The position numbers and the translations under genes are program-made. A stretch of 64,000 nucleotides of DNA, from NCBI RefSeq assembly GCF_904846695.1, contig NZ_CAJHBR010000003.1, forward strand, positions 62,001 through 126,000, in the 5' to 3' direction. Under the pieces are notes generated by a model. That model had not been told where the DNA came from. It was given only the letters and a program-made list of their open reading frames with translations, and did not search any database. Positions 24,448 to 34,600 of this stretch are shown here, piece after piece. How positions within the stretch are numbered: position 1 is the first letter of the stretch; every line of letters starts with the position of its first letter. Source of the stretch: Psychrobacter urativorans (GTDB taxonomy: Bacteria; Pseudomonadota; Gammaproteobacteria; Pseudomonadales; Moraxellaceae).

Positions 24448-24672
24448 GTGAAAATGAGTATTGATGATCTAATGACAGAATTAGACGATGCTAGATTGAC
24501 TGCTAAGGCTAATGGACAGGCATCTGCTATGGTTGCTGCTACGATGAGCAAAGCAAAGCTGCTAGGGCTATTAGACAAGCCACTAATGAAAGATGTTGAG
24601 CCAATAGTAAACAGACCTACAGTGATAAGACTGGTAGCACCGACATTGGATAGTAACGGTAAAGCGATATAA
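24448..24672 (+). CDS. TerS-like small protein, paralogue 3
   Basis: 74 residues: MSIDDLMTELDDARLTAK, AMVAATMSKAKLLGLLDKP, MKDV, with a different tail (VIRLVAPTLDSNGKAI). The ATMSKAKLLGL stretch is nearest to the phage small-terminase motif. It starts 2 bases after paralogue 2; an alternative start is the ATG 6 bases later at 24454. Last gene of the element, 160 bases before attR. Confidence 0.6.
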   Translation: MKMSIDDLMTELDDARLTAKANGQASAMVAATMSKAKLLGLLDKPLMKDVEPIVNRPTVIRLVAPTLDSNGKAI

Positions 24673-24762
24673 GTAAACGCTAAAGAAGCTCGCAAAGATG
24701 ACAAGTAACAGCTAAATAATTACATCACCCTACTGCTATCAACAACCAAAAATTAAAGCTAC

Positions 24763-24783
24763 TGGCTACCAAAACGGCTACCA
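24763..24783 (+). repeat. Integrase arm-type site candidate, right
   Basis: Two GGCTACCA motifs separated by AAAC, 52 bases inside attR, in the same orientation as the left copy at 16716-16736 and differing from it by one base. Confidence 0.6.
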
Positions 24784-24834
24784 AATAAAACCTACATAAA
24801 AATATTACTAACAATAACAGTTACTTAACGCAAT

Positions 24835-24854
24835 AAAAAAGACCATCCGTAGAT
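24835..24854 (+). repeat. attR core of the element
   Basis: Right copy of the 20-bp direct repeat. It overlaps the aceF terminator: six A and GACCATC belong to the core, and GATAGTCT from the chromosome completes the stem. Confidence 0.85.
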
Positions 24855-24862
24855 AGTCTCTT
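24835..24862 (-). terminator. aceF terminator, regenerated at attR
   Basis: On the minus strand AGACTATC pairs with GATGGTCT (one G-U) around TACG and is followed by six T. It lies about 45 bases past the aceF stop codon. The T-tract and one arm come from the att core shared with the element. Confidence 0.75.
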
Positions 24863-24900
24863 AATAAAATATTTTGTTTAGTTAAACAAAGCTAGCCGCT

Positions 24901-26655
24901 CTATAGCAAGATACGACGTGGATCAGCCAGCAGACTCGCCACATAACGAGTAAATACTGCAGCATCAGCACCATTAATGACACGATGATCATATGATAAA
25001 GAGAGCGGCAACATTAAACGTGGCTCAAAGGCTTGCTTACTAGCGTTCCAATGCGGCTGCATAGTCGCCTCTGATGCGCCTAAGATAGCTACTTGCGGCC
25101 AATTCACTAAAGGAGTAAAAGCCGTACCCCCTAAGATACCTTGGCTTGAGATAGTGAAACTAGCACCTTGTAGATCTTTAGTACTTAGTTTCTTATCGCG
25201 AGCTTTTACAGCCAGCTCACCAATCTCAATAGCGATCTGCTTGATACCTTTGTCTTGAGCATTCTTAATAACCGGTACGATTAGACCATCATCTGTAGCT
25301 ACCGCAATACCCATATGCACGCTCTTACGCAAAATAACTTGGGTATTGTCATCACTTAAATGACTGTTAAAGCGTGGATGCTGAGTTAAAGCATAAGCCG
25401 TTGCTTTGACAATAAAGGCCAAAATAGTCAGGCCAATACCTTGCGCTTTCATACCACCTTTAAGCTCACCACGTAGTTTTTCCGTCTCGGTGATATCTGA
25501 GAGATCAAACTGGGTAACTTGTGGCAGATAGGTATTGTAATTAAGCTGCGGTATCGAAACTTTCTGAAGACGGGTAAGGTCTTGAGTTTCAGTCTCGCCC
25601 CAAATCTCAGCATTGCTCATATCTGGCAATGTAGGCAAGCTTGCCCGCGCTGCGCTACCAGTAACAGCGCTTGCAGCGGCTGGCTTAGCAGTCAGACTAT
25701 TTTTGACATAGGCAAACAAGTCTTCTTTTAAGATACGGTCATTGAGCGCACTGCCACTAACTTGAGTGACATCTACCCCTAATTGACGAGCAAGCTTACG
25801 TACCGCAGGACCTGCATATACTGCGGCTGACTTAACATTTACTTGAGCTTCTGTTAATTTACTAGCCGTGGTATTGTTAGGCGCGCTATTGACCACAGGA
25901 GCAGGTTTAACAGCGGCCTGCTTTGGTTCCCCTGTGGTTTGCGCTACCGGCGTGGCAGCCTGTTTAGAAGTTGTAGCTTCTTTAGCCTTGGGGGCTTCAG
26001 CTTGCTCATTACTAGCGCCAGCTGCGCTACTAACGATAACGATAAAGTCTTGACCGTTAGCTACCATGTCACCAGCTTTTACCAATATCTTCTCAACTCT
26101 ACCGGCTACTGGCGCAGGTACTTCAACTGAGGCTTTATCAGATTCAATCAACAAGATTGACTGATCAGCAGTGACCATATCGCCTTCGCTGACCATAATC
26201 TCAGACACTTCTGCCTCATCAACACCTAAATCTGGTAGCGCATAAGTAGTCGCCGTCGCTTCTTCAGCTGCGGACTCTGAAGTGCTAGGCTTAGTAGCCG
26301 CACTAGCATCATCCGTTTTTTCGTTAGCAGCAGAGGTATCAGTATCAGCTTTATTGGTTGCCGCTTCTTCAGGCACTTGTTCAGCTTCTTCAGTACTTAC
26401 CTGTTGGTCAGCATTGTCAGCATTGTCAGCTTCGCTATCAACCTCAATAAGTACAGTGCCTTCAGTAACTTGATCGCCAATAGCAACATTGATCTTAGTG
26501 ATTTTTCCAGCAGCTGAGCTTGGTACTTCGACCGATGCTTTATCAGACTCTAATAAGACGATATTATCGTCCTTTGCAATGACATCACCGACTTGCACCA
26601 TAATCTCACTGACTTCGGCACTATCGACACCCAAATCGGGGGCTTTAATTTCCAT
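24901..26655 (-). CDS. aceF: Pyruvate dehydrogenase E2, dihydrolipoamide acetyltransferase
   Basis: E2 transfers acetyl groups to CoA in the pyruvate dehydrogenase complex. Two lipoyl domains are visible, each with ESDKASVEVP (lipoylated Lys39 in the first; the second domain spans about 118-195). Both are followed by Ala/Glu-rich or Ala/Lys-rich linkers. The E3/E1-binding domain is near 280-320 (AGPAVRKLARQLGVDV...RILKEDLFAYV), and the catalytic domain ends with YDHRVINGADAAVF, active His near 557. Length 584; E. coli has three lipoyl domains and 630 residues. It starts 36 bases after the aceE stop. Its terminator is the integration site of the satellite. Confidence 0.97.
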   Translation of the reverse strand: MEIKAPDLGVDSAEVSEIMVQVGDVIAKDDNIVLLESDKASVEVPSSAAGKITKINVAIGDQVTEGTVLIEVDSEADNADNADQQVSTEEAEQVPEEAATNKADTDTSAANEKTDDASAATKPSTSESAAEEATATTYALPDLGVDEAEVSEIMVSEGDMVTADQSILLIESDKASVEVPAPVAGRVEKILVKAGDMVANGQDFIVIVSSAAGASNEQAEAPKAKEATTSKQAATPVAQTTGEPKQAAVKPAPVVNSAPNNTTASKLTEAQVNVKSAAVYAGPAVRKLARQLGVDVTQVSGSALNDRILKEDLFAYVKNSLTAKPAAASAVTGSAARASLPTLPDMSNAEIWGETETQDLTRLQKVSIPQLNYNTYLPQVTQFDLSDITETEKLRGELKGGMKAQGIGLTILAFIVKATAYALTQHPRFNSHLSDDNTQVILRKSVHMGIAVATDDGLIVPVIKNAQDKGIKQIAIEIGELAVKARDKKLSTKDLQGASFTISSQGILGGTAFTPLVNWPQVAILGASEATMQPHWNASKQAFEPRLMLPLSLSYDHRVINGADAAVFTRYVASLLADPRRILL

Positions 26656-26691
26656 CCTATTTCTCCTTGTCTTATGTTCGTCTTATAGGTT

Positions 26692-29511
26692 TTATTCTTT
26701 GACGTCATCATCGTTTAATAGCTCGGCATCGGCTTGATCTTCAGCACGGCCTTCACTAGAGATTTCGTCATCGTCTTCACTGACAAACTCAGGTACAGGA
26801 GTCGGATTCACATTATCAGCTGCTGGTGCTGGTGCATCTGGAGAATGGTCATAATAAGGCTGTTGCTGCCAAGCAGGTGGCTGATCTACATCAATACCCA
26901 AGCTTGAAATGGCATCTTTTACTAAGCGCATTTCCACTTCACCTTCGTCGGCCAAACGTTTAAGCGTGGCGACAACAATATGCGCTGCATCAACGTTGAA
27001 AAATCTACGTAGGTTCTCACGAGTATCAGAGCGACCATAGCCGTCAGTACCCAAAGTCGTATAAGGACGACTATCAGGTAACCATGCACGGATTTGTTCT
27101 GAATAGTTGCGCATATAATCAGTTGCTGCTACCACGATACCTTCATGTGGAGCTAACTGCTCAGTGATCCACGAAACTTTTTCTTCTTCCATAGGGTGCA
27201 GACGGTTGTAATCATCACAAGCCATACCATCACGAGTCAGCTCGTTAAAGCTGGTCACACTCCAAACGTTGGCGGTGATATTGAACTCATCTTTTAATAT
27301 CTGCGCCGCTTTTTGTACTTCACGTAAGATAACCCCAGAACCTAATAGCTGCACTTGTGTTGAGCCATTATCTTCCAACAGGTACATACCACGCTTGATA
27401 CCTTCTTCAGCACCCTCTGGCATAGCAGGCTGATCGTAGTTTTCATTCATTAAGGTTAAGTAATAATAAACACGCTCGCCTTCACCATACATCCGGCGCA
27501 GGCCATCATGCATTACTACTGCTAGCTCATAACCAAAGCAAGGATCATAAGTCACACAGTTAGGCACAACGTTGAACAAGATTTGTGAATGACCATCTTG
27601 ATGCTGTAAGCCTTCACCGTTCAAGGTAGTACGACCAGCGGTCGCGCCTAACAAGAAGCCTTGTGCTTGACAGTCGCCTGCCGCCCAAGCAAGATCCCCA
27701 ACACGCTGGAAACCGAACATTGAGTAGTAGATATACATAGGGATCATAGGTAGGGCGTTCACAGAATAGCTGGTTGCTAAAGCAATCCAAGTACTCATCG
27801 CACCCGCTTCATTGATGCCTTCTTCTAACATGTGACCGTCGATGGCTTCTTTATAACCCATCAAAGCTTCACTATCTTCTGGGGTATATTTTTGACCAAC
27901 AGCAGAGTAAATGCCCAATTGACGGAACATACCTTCTAGACCAAAGGTGCGCGCTTCATCAGGGACGATAGGCACTACGCGATCTTGGATATCTTTATTT
28001 TTTAGCATTGCAGATAGCAGACGTACGAAGACCATAGTAGTCGACTGCTCTTTGCCTTTACTACCTTGCAATACCCGATCAAAGATAGACAAATCTGGAA
28101 TATTCAATGGAATATGTCCACTACGGCGATTAGGTAGATGACCACCTAAGGCTTCTCGGCGACCTTTTAGATATTTCATCTCTGCTGAGTCTTCAGCAGG
28201 ACGATAAAACGGTAGGGTCTCTAACTGCTCATCAGTAAACGGCAAATCGAAGCGATCACGGAAATACATTAAGGCTTCTTGATCAAGCTTCTTAACTTGA
28301 TGAGATTTGTTAACTGCTTGAGTTTGAGTAGATAAACCATAGCCTTTAACTGTTTTAACTAAAATAACGGTTGGCTGACCTTTGGTTTTCATAGCTTCAC
28401 TAAAAGCGGCATAGACTTTCATCGGATCATGACCACCACGATTTAAGCGTGAGATATCATCATCAGATAGCGCATCAGCCATCTCTTCTAACTCAGGATA
28501 TTTACCAAAGAACTCTTTGCGAGTGAACTCAGGGGTACGGGCTTCATACAGCTGATACTCACCATCGACCGCTTCTTCCATACGATGTTTCAATACACCA
28601 GTATGATCATTGGCCAGTAAGCTATCCCACTTACCGCCCCAAACAACTTTAATCACTCGCCAGCCTGCGCCACGGAATACTGACTCTAGCTCTTGGATGA
28701 TCTTGCCATTACCACGTACTGGACCATCGAGACGCTGCAAGTTACAGTTAACTACCCAAATAAGGTTATCCAGCTTTTCACGACCGGCCAGCGAGATGGC
28801 ACCTAAGCTTTCTGGCTCATCAGTTTCGCCATCACCTAAGAAAGTCCAGATTTTACGACCTTCTTTTTCGAGTAAACCGCGGTTTTCCATATAGCGATGC
28901 ACATGAGCATGATAGATCGACATGATCGGGCCTAGACCCATAGATACAGTCGGGAACTGCCAGTAATCAGGCATCAAGTACGGATGCGGATAGCTAGATA
29001 AGCCTTTACCACCTACTTCACGGCGGAAGTTATCCAGTTGCTCTTCAGTTAAACGACCTTCTAAATAAGAACGGGCATAGATACCAGGTGCTGAATGACC
29101 TTGGTAATAGATCATATCGCCGCCAAAGTGATCACTGGCTGCACGGAAAAAGTGGTTAAAGCCGGTCTCATACAAAGTAGCACTAGAGGCGAATGTCGCT
29201 AAGTGCCCCCCTAAATCGTCATCATTTTTATTGGCACGCATTACCATAGCTAGAGCATTGTAGCGAATCAAAGCGCGAATTTTACGCTCGATAGACAAGT
29301 CGCCTGGATACATCGGCTCATCTTCAACAGCGATAGTATTGATGTAAGCGGTGTCCAAACGGTTAAACGGTAGATCTTCTTGCACCGCCATGTTGTATAA
29401 CGCTTTTAGTAAGAATTGAGCACGATCTTTGTCAGCATGTTTAATCACGGACTCAAAAGCATCCAGCCATTCTTGAGTTTCGGTGCTGTCAGCATCCTTA
29501 TAATAATTCAT
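26692..29511 (-). CDS. aceE: Pyruvate dehydrogenase E1 component (homodimeric)
   Basis: E1 decarboxylates pyruvate with thiamine diphosphate and acetylates the E2 lipoyl arm. The ThDP motif GDGETDEPESLGAISLAGREKLDNLIWVVN (read in two blocks) and HGDGHS-like substitutes such as GLQHQDGHSQILF are present. The frame is open to 29631, but the ATG at 29511 (MNYYKDADSTETQEWLDAF) is chosen because it matches the E. coli N-terminus and has AAGGA about 9 bases upstream. The product is 939 residues. About 60 residues at the C-terminus are an Asp/Glu/Pro-rich tail absent from E. coli AceE. Confidence 0.96.
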   Translation of the reverse strand: MNYYKDADSTETQEWLDAFESVIKHADKDRAQFLLKALYNMAVQEDLPFNRLDTAYINTIAVEDEPMYPGDLSIERKIRALIRYNALAMVMRANKNDDDLGGHLATFASSATLYETGFNHFFRAASDHFGGDMIYYQGHSAPGIYARSYLEGRLTEEQLDNFRREVGGKGLSSYPHPYLMPDYWQFPTVSMGLGPIMSIYHAHVHRYMENRGLLEKEGRKIWTFLGDGETDEPESLGAISLAGREKLDNLIWVVNCNLQRLDGPVRGNGKIIQELESVFRGAGWRVIKVVWGGKWDSLLANDHTGVLKHRMEEAVDGEYQLYEARTPEFTRKEFFGKYPELEEMADALSDDDISRLNRGGHDPMKVYAAFSEAMKTKGQPTVILVKTVKGYGLSTQTQAVNKSHQVKKLDQEALMYFRDRFDLPFTDEQLETLPFYRPAEDSAEMKYLKGRREALGGHLPNRRSGHIPLNIPDLSIFDRVLQGSKGKEQSTTMVFVRLLSAMLKNKDIQDRVVPIVPDEARTFGLEGMFRQLGIYSAVGQKYTPEDSEALMGYKEAIDGHMLEEGINEAGAMSTWIALATSYSVNALPMIPMYIYYSMFGFQRVGDLAWAAGDCQAQGFLLGATAGRTTLNGEGLQHQDGHSQILFNVVPNCVTYDPCFGYELAVVMHDGLRRMYGEGERVYYYLTLMNENYDQPAMPEGAEEGIKRGMYLLEDNGSTQVQLLGSGVILREVQKAAQILKDEFNITANVWSVTSFNELTRDGMACDDYNRLHPMEEEKVSWITEQLAPHEGIVVAATDYMRNYSEQIRAWLPDSRPYTTLGTDGYGRSDTRENLRRFFNVDAAHIVVATLKRLADEGEVEMRLVKDAISSLGIDVDQPPAWQQQPYYDHSPDAPAPAADNVNPTPVPEFVSEDDDEISSEGRAEDQADAELLNDDDVKE

Positions 29512-30759
29512 CGGTAAATATCCTTTTAAATCAATCTTCCCTGCATCATAACAGGGTGTTATTGAATAGTATGATGAGACAATAGTTGGCTTAGCGACGT
29601 CCTTGCTACATTTAAGCAACCCATTGTCCAACGAAATAACAAATCACGCCATATGAGCGTGCTTGTTGTCAAAAGTGATAGGTCTAACTAGAGGTGACAT
29701 AAGTAGCCATGCTGAGACAGCGATAAAAAAGCAGCTGCATTAACATAACTATAAAGGCTAACTATAAAACTAAATACTGTTATCTGCAATATAAGCGGGC
29801 TATATCTAAAGGGTTTAGAGCTAAGCTAATATCATTGGTGAGAACTGATGATCCGGTAAAGTAGAAGCTTGTCGGCGAATCAACAAAAATGCCAACTGTT
29901 ATCACCAGTTAACAAAGTATTTATTTGGTTAGTTGACTATAACATATCGTGGGCAAACTCTAACTTTATATAGTGAAATCTAAAACTATAAAATATCGCA
30001 GCTCACTATTATAAACTATCCTTACGCCATTAGTTATAGTTGCGAATAAATACCATTATGATAAGTATTTATCAGATGAATAGTAGGTCTATTTCGGCTT
30101 AGTCTAAGGCCATTTAGCAAGCCCTTGCCTGCTAAGTACTAACCCTCCTTGCTAAGCGACATTTCATTGGAGCCAATCTCTTACAGACTAATGCTCTGAG
30201 TCTACATGGCAGACTTATTGCTCTGACAAGCTATCTATGGACTACCGGTATAACTTAACTCATTGATAATACTAGAGCTTAATATTATCAGGCACCGACA
30301 CTGATCATTACTCTATTGTCTACCGTTTTTTATACCTCAGAGCCTCAACTAAATTTTTACCTATCGCCCACCCTTTTACCTTCAAAACAATTCTAGCTAC
30401 CGCTTGTCTACTTTATAGTGACTTTATGTTTATCTTTTGTAAAAATGATCTTTAAAAATCAATAAATTTCTGCCAATGCCATCATTTATGCCTAGGGCGC
30501 ATTCAACCTTTAACCACAGCACTGACAGAGACTATTTTTTAGGCGATCGAAACTTAAAAGTATCTAGCCAATGCCTATGTCTTACTGTCGATTGTGACGA
30601 TAACTAAAATAATTTTGGCTATCAGCAGTGCTTAGTTATAAAGGTTCAAAACACCCTAACAGTGAGTTCAAAACTAATCTGTTTTTCAGTTTTAAACTCA
30701 CTAGCAGCTACTATAAAGTTAGTATTATTTCAATAGAATGATCTCATAGGAAATATCGG
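29512..30759. other. Long divergent intergenic region aceE / surface-protein locus
   Basis: About 1.25 kb with no convincing gene; open frames are short and lack ribosome binding sites. It must hold the aceE promoter and that of the secreted-protein gene. Small structures seen are AAATAC/GTATTT at 30048-30070, AACTG/CAGTT near 29894-29910 and the long inverted repeat at 30661-30702. Confidence 0.5.
30661..30702. promoter_or_regulatory. 15-bp inverted repeat upstream of secreted-protein gene
   Basis: AGTGAGTTCAAAACT (30661-30675) and AGTTTTAAACTCACT (30688-30702) pair with one mismatch around a 12-base loop, ending 57 bases before the ATG at 30760. It could be an operator or a leader hairpin. 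Confidence 0.5.
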
Positions 30760-31224
30760 ATGACATACGTAAAGTCTTTGCAGAACACTTTAGTCGCCAG
30801 TTTAGGCTGCGCATTTTTACTCAGCGCAGCTCATGCTGATCAGGCCTTGAGAATGCAGCTGACAGCCAACCAAGTAACAATTAATGATGCCGGTAAAGTT
30901 ATTTACACGCCTGTAAGTACTGCGCCTAAAGGCTCTGTTATTCAATATAAAGCCACTTACTCCAATATTATTAATAAAGATATCAAGGATTTAACAGTAG
31001 TACTCCCTATTCCTGCTAATATGACTTTTACTGGAGAAGCTTCACCTGCCAGTGCCCAAGCCAGTATCGATGGCAAAAACTATGCTGATATGCCCTTGCT
31101 GCGCAAAGTGGATAGCAAGCTGATGAAGATTCCTTATTCTGAATATCGTACATTACGTTGGGATATCAAATTATTACCAGCACAAAAATCTGCTGCCGTG
31201 GCTTTGAATACTATTATTGAATAA
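30760..31224 (+). CDS. Secreted DUF11-like protein
   Basis: 154 residues with a signal peptide (SLQNTLVASLGCAFLLSAAHA, cut near 26). The mature part (GSVIQYKATYSNIINKDIKDLTVVLPIPANMTFTGEAS, in two blocks) has the shape of a single DUF11/conserved-repeat beta-sandwich: Y.....N......D..V...IP....F. It is probably a periplasmic or surface partner of the 1.7-kb-residue protein downstream, which has the same domain. AGGAAA precedes the ATG. About 420 bases of apparently decayed coding sequence separate the two genes. Confidence 0.75.
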   Translation: MTYVKSLQNTLVASLGCAFLLSAAHADQALRMQLTANQVTINDAGKVIYTPVSTAPKGSVIQYKATYSNIINKDIKDLTVVLPIPANMTFTGEASPASAQASIDGKNYADMPLLRKVDSKLMKIPYSEYRTLRWDIKLLPAQKSAAVALNTIIE

Positions 31225-31646
31225 CTAACGGCCGTTTAAGAGCTGACAGCCATATACCTTAACCCCTTACCCATTCTATTACCTTTTAGTTTCTGACTAT
31301 AGCCACTCATCTAATCTTAGACTCCTAATATTACACCTCTATAGAAGAATAAACCTATTTAACCCAAGCCTTTTGTCTGTTAGCATCGCAGCAGTACTAG
31401 GATGACTAGCGCTATGGCGCTTGCTAGCAGCAACCCGATCACAATAGAGGTAAAAATAAACAACATAAATGGTGCCGATTATAAAGTGGGTAATACTACT
31501 CACCACCAGTAAAGTCTAGCGAAGTGGTTATTGCAGTATCACAGCAAGTGCAAGCCTCCTTACCCTAAAACAATGCAGATGTAACCTCTGGTAACGACTC
31601 AAATGCCAATGAATTATCGGAAACATATCAATCATTCATTCTTGTT
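31225..31646 (+). other. Gap holding decayed coding sequence
   Basis: These 422 bases separate the secreted protein from the giant surface protein. From 31402 they read like the remains of a secreted protein (see the pseudogene entry); 31225-31400 shows nothing recognisable. Confidence 0.5.
31402..31646 (+). pseudogene. Possible degraded secreted-protein gene fragment
   Basis: From the ATG at 31402 the frame reads MTSAMALASSNPITIEVKIN and NINGADYKVGNTT, then stops at 31510. After a 2-base shift it continues as PPVKSSEVVIAVSQQVQASLP to a stop at 31566, then in the same frame as NNADVTSGNDSNANELSETY into the TTG at 31647 of the next gene. The protein-like composition over two frames suggests a gene broken by a small indel and one stop. 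The alternative is chance or a sequencing error. Confidence 0.4.
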
Positions 31647-31664
31647 TTGGTGGATAAGCGCCAA

Positions 31665-34600
31665 ATGACTCAACCCATAATGACCCCTTCTAAGCGTATC
31701 GCATTGCGTATAAGGAAGATTTCTGCGCGGTCATTAGCAATGTTGCTTATGCAATCAAATATGGCAATGGCAGTTGGAGTACCAAACCTTGCCCTAAATT
31801 CTGATTTACAGATTATCCATAATATTGCCAATGCTAGCGATAACACTAGTTATAACATCGATAGCCAAACTGACCCTACTTTCAGCTCCACCTCTCATAC
31901 CGATCAAATCAAAGCTGCTGCTGTAGCCGAATATGGGGTGATGTTAACCAGTCCACAGATAGCAGCTCCTGATATCAAATTCACCACCGCTGAATTTGAG
32001 GACAGTAAAGAAACCTCGCAAATTAGCAATGATATTTATATCCAAGCCAGCTATGCACAATGTAATGTACAGCTCAACAAGCAAGATCAAACTTGGATAA
32101 CTATCACCTCCTCGTTAACTGGTGACAAATACTCGCTAAAAGCCCTAGAGACTGGTGAAAACACTGGCAAGTATCAGCGGTTAGTAGCTACTGAAAATAA
32201 CGCTAATGCTATCTTGACTGATCACATTATTCAAACCTTACAAGGTGATAAGCTAACCGCTACTTTGGACGCTTGTATCTCACCTGAGGTCGGCACTGAC
32301 CCTAATGATCTACCTAATGTCGAAACTGACTTTCCGATCCGTATTGATCATATTAGTAGCCAGATTAACATTATTGATAATAACCCTAACCTACAAGTCA
32401 TTAAAAAAGGCGATGTTAGAACAGCATCGTTTGGCGATTATGTTAATTACACTATTCAAGTAACAAACAGCGGCAAAACCACCGCTTATGATGTACAGCT
32501 AAAAGATACTCTGCCACGGGGCTTTGACTATGTCGAACATAGTGTCCGTATGAGCAGTAAAAAAAACCGAGTAGATATCAAGCAAGCCCGAACTACTGAG
32601 TTTAAGAGCGAAGGCAAATATCAGGTTTTAGGTTTAGGTGATCTTGCTGTCAATGAGAGCAAAACCTTTACCTATAGAGTGCTAATAGGGTCTACCTCAT
32701 TAAGCGGTGATGGTATAAACCGTGCTGTCGCTGTTGGCCGTGACAGTCTGCTGAGTACGAGTAAGTTACTCACTTCAAGAGAAGCCCAGTGGAAGATTGA
32801 AATTGAGCGTGGGGTGACTAATACTGACGCTATTATCATCGGTAAGGTCTACTACGATATCAACCGCGATGGCATCCAACAAAAAGACGCTGGCGAGCTC
32901 GGTGTAGCTGGGGTACGTATCTATATGGAAAACGGTAACTTTGTAGTGACCGATCCACAAGGTAAATATAATTTCTATGGGGTTAGCGCCAAAACCCATG
33001 TCCTAAAAGTAGACCGCACTACTATCCCTATTACTACTGAGCTAGTGTCACAGAGTAACCGCAATGCTGGCGATGCTGGCAGCCGCTTTGTTGATCTAAA
33101 ATATGGTGAATTGCATCGAGCTGACTTCGCTATCGTTGCCGATAACAGGACTAGTACTGAGCGCCTCAACGCTGAGTTACTAACTCGCAAAAAAACCATT
33201 GGTGCTAGCAACGATGCACTCGAGCAAGCAGTCAAAACTAAATTGGATCTATACCCCATTTATAATCGTAATTATAGAGACCACATTGATGCTAGTGGCT
33301 GTAAATCAAACGATAGCCTAGATCGAGGTATCAAGTGTGACTCAGCGATAGTTAATAATATGGCCAACCCTATCGCTGATCGTATCAATCTGACGGTCAA
33401 TAAAATCGTGCAACCACCAACAAAATTGCTAGAAGAGTATCTAAACCAAGTAGATAATAATGACGTTGCTTTTATTAATTTAAGCCAAGATCAGCAGTTA
33501 AGCACTTATAAGCAGACCATCCAAGTGCAAGCACCTTTAGGGTCATTATTCACCCTCTATGCAAATGGTGCAGCAGTATCAAACGATCAAATTAGTAAAA
33601 CGGCTGAGCAAGAAAGGCAAAACGTTAGCGCTTTTGATTTTTATGCAGTAGATTTAAAACATGGCCTTAATACTCTACGCGGGGTTGCCACTGACGTTAA
33701 CGGTAAAACCATCTCTGAAAAAACTATTACAGTGACTACACCCGATAGCTTACACACCATCGACTATCGTACCCAAGAGCAGTTAGTACAAGCGGATGGT
33801 ATCAGCGAATACCAGCTTGTTATTAGTCTAAAAGATGTTGATGGTCGTCCTTATTTGGCTCCTACACTTATTACTATCGATACTAATATTGGTCGCATTA
33901 ATCTAAAAGATAGTAATAAAGATAAAGCGGGAATCCAGTTTATTGTCTCTGGTGCTGAGCTACTGATACCAGTTGTGGCCCCAAAGGTACCAGGCAAAGA
34001 CCAGCTAGTTATCGATACAGGGACTAGCAAACTAGTAGTTCCATTACAGTTCATTGCTAAGCTGCGTCCACTAATAGTAGTAGGTATCGTTGAAGGAGCG
34101 CTATCGCTAAAAGACTTTGACGGTAGTCAAGTGACTGACGCTCAAGGCGCGTTTGAAAAACAACTGCATGAGTTGGCTGCTCATGATGACTATTCGACGA
34201 CTGGTCGTGCAGCGCTGTTCCTCAAAGGTAAAGTGCGCGGTGACTATCTATTGACCTTGGCTTATGACAGTGACAATAAAGGCGAGCGTTTATTCCGTGA
34301 TATTCAACCGGGCGAATATTATCCAGTCTATGGTGACTCATCAGCCAAAGGCTTTGATGCTCAATCTACTAGTAAGCTCTACGTGCGCGTTGACAAAGGT
34401 CGCTCATTTGCTATGTATGGCGATCTAAAAACCCAAATAAACAGTGATGAGGGTATTAAGCTTGGTCAATACCACCGCACTTTAACGGGTGCCAAAGCTC
34501 AGTATGAAGATGCTAATACTCAAGTTACAGCTTTTGCTGCTGAGACTAGATCATCACAACGTGTTAAAGAGACTCGCGGCTTAGGTATCTCAGGTCCCTA

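Larger units (their letters stand above)
16577..24854. mobile_element. Integrated 8.3-kb phage-satellite-like element
   Basis: The element is bounded by a 20-bp perfect direct repeat (six A then GACCATCCGTAGAT) at 16577-16596 and 24835-24854. It is inserted between ompW and aceF and carries integrase, AlpA-like regulator, a DUF3987 replication ATPase, an iteron-like region, a phage-type zinc-finger protein and three TerS-like paralogues, nearly all on the plus strand with overlapping starts and stops. No structural, lysis, conjugation or resistance genes are seen. Integrase-AlpA-primase is the core set of P4-like satellites and Gram-negative PICIs; the assignment to that class is inference. 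Confidence 0.85.

Noticed and set aside
25868..26473. Open frames antisense to aceF
   Set aside because: They lie opposite the Ala/Glu-rich linkers of aceF, lack ribosome binding sites and are produced by the biased composition.
29512..29631. 40-residue N-terminal extension of AceE
   Set aside because: Residues before MNYYKDADSTETQEW do not resemble E1 proteins, and the ATG at 29511 has its own ribosome binding site.
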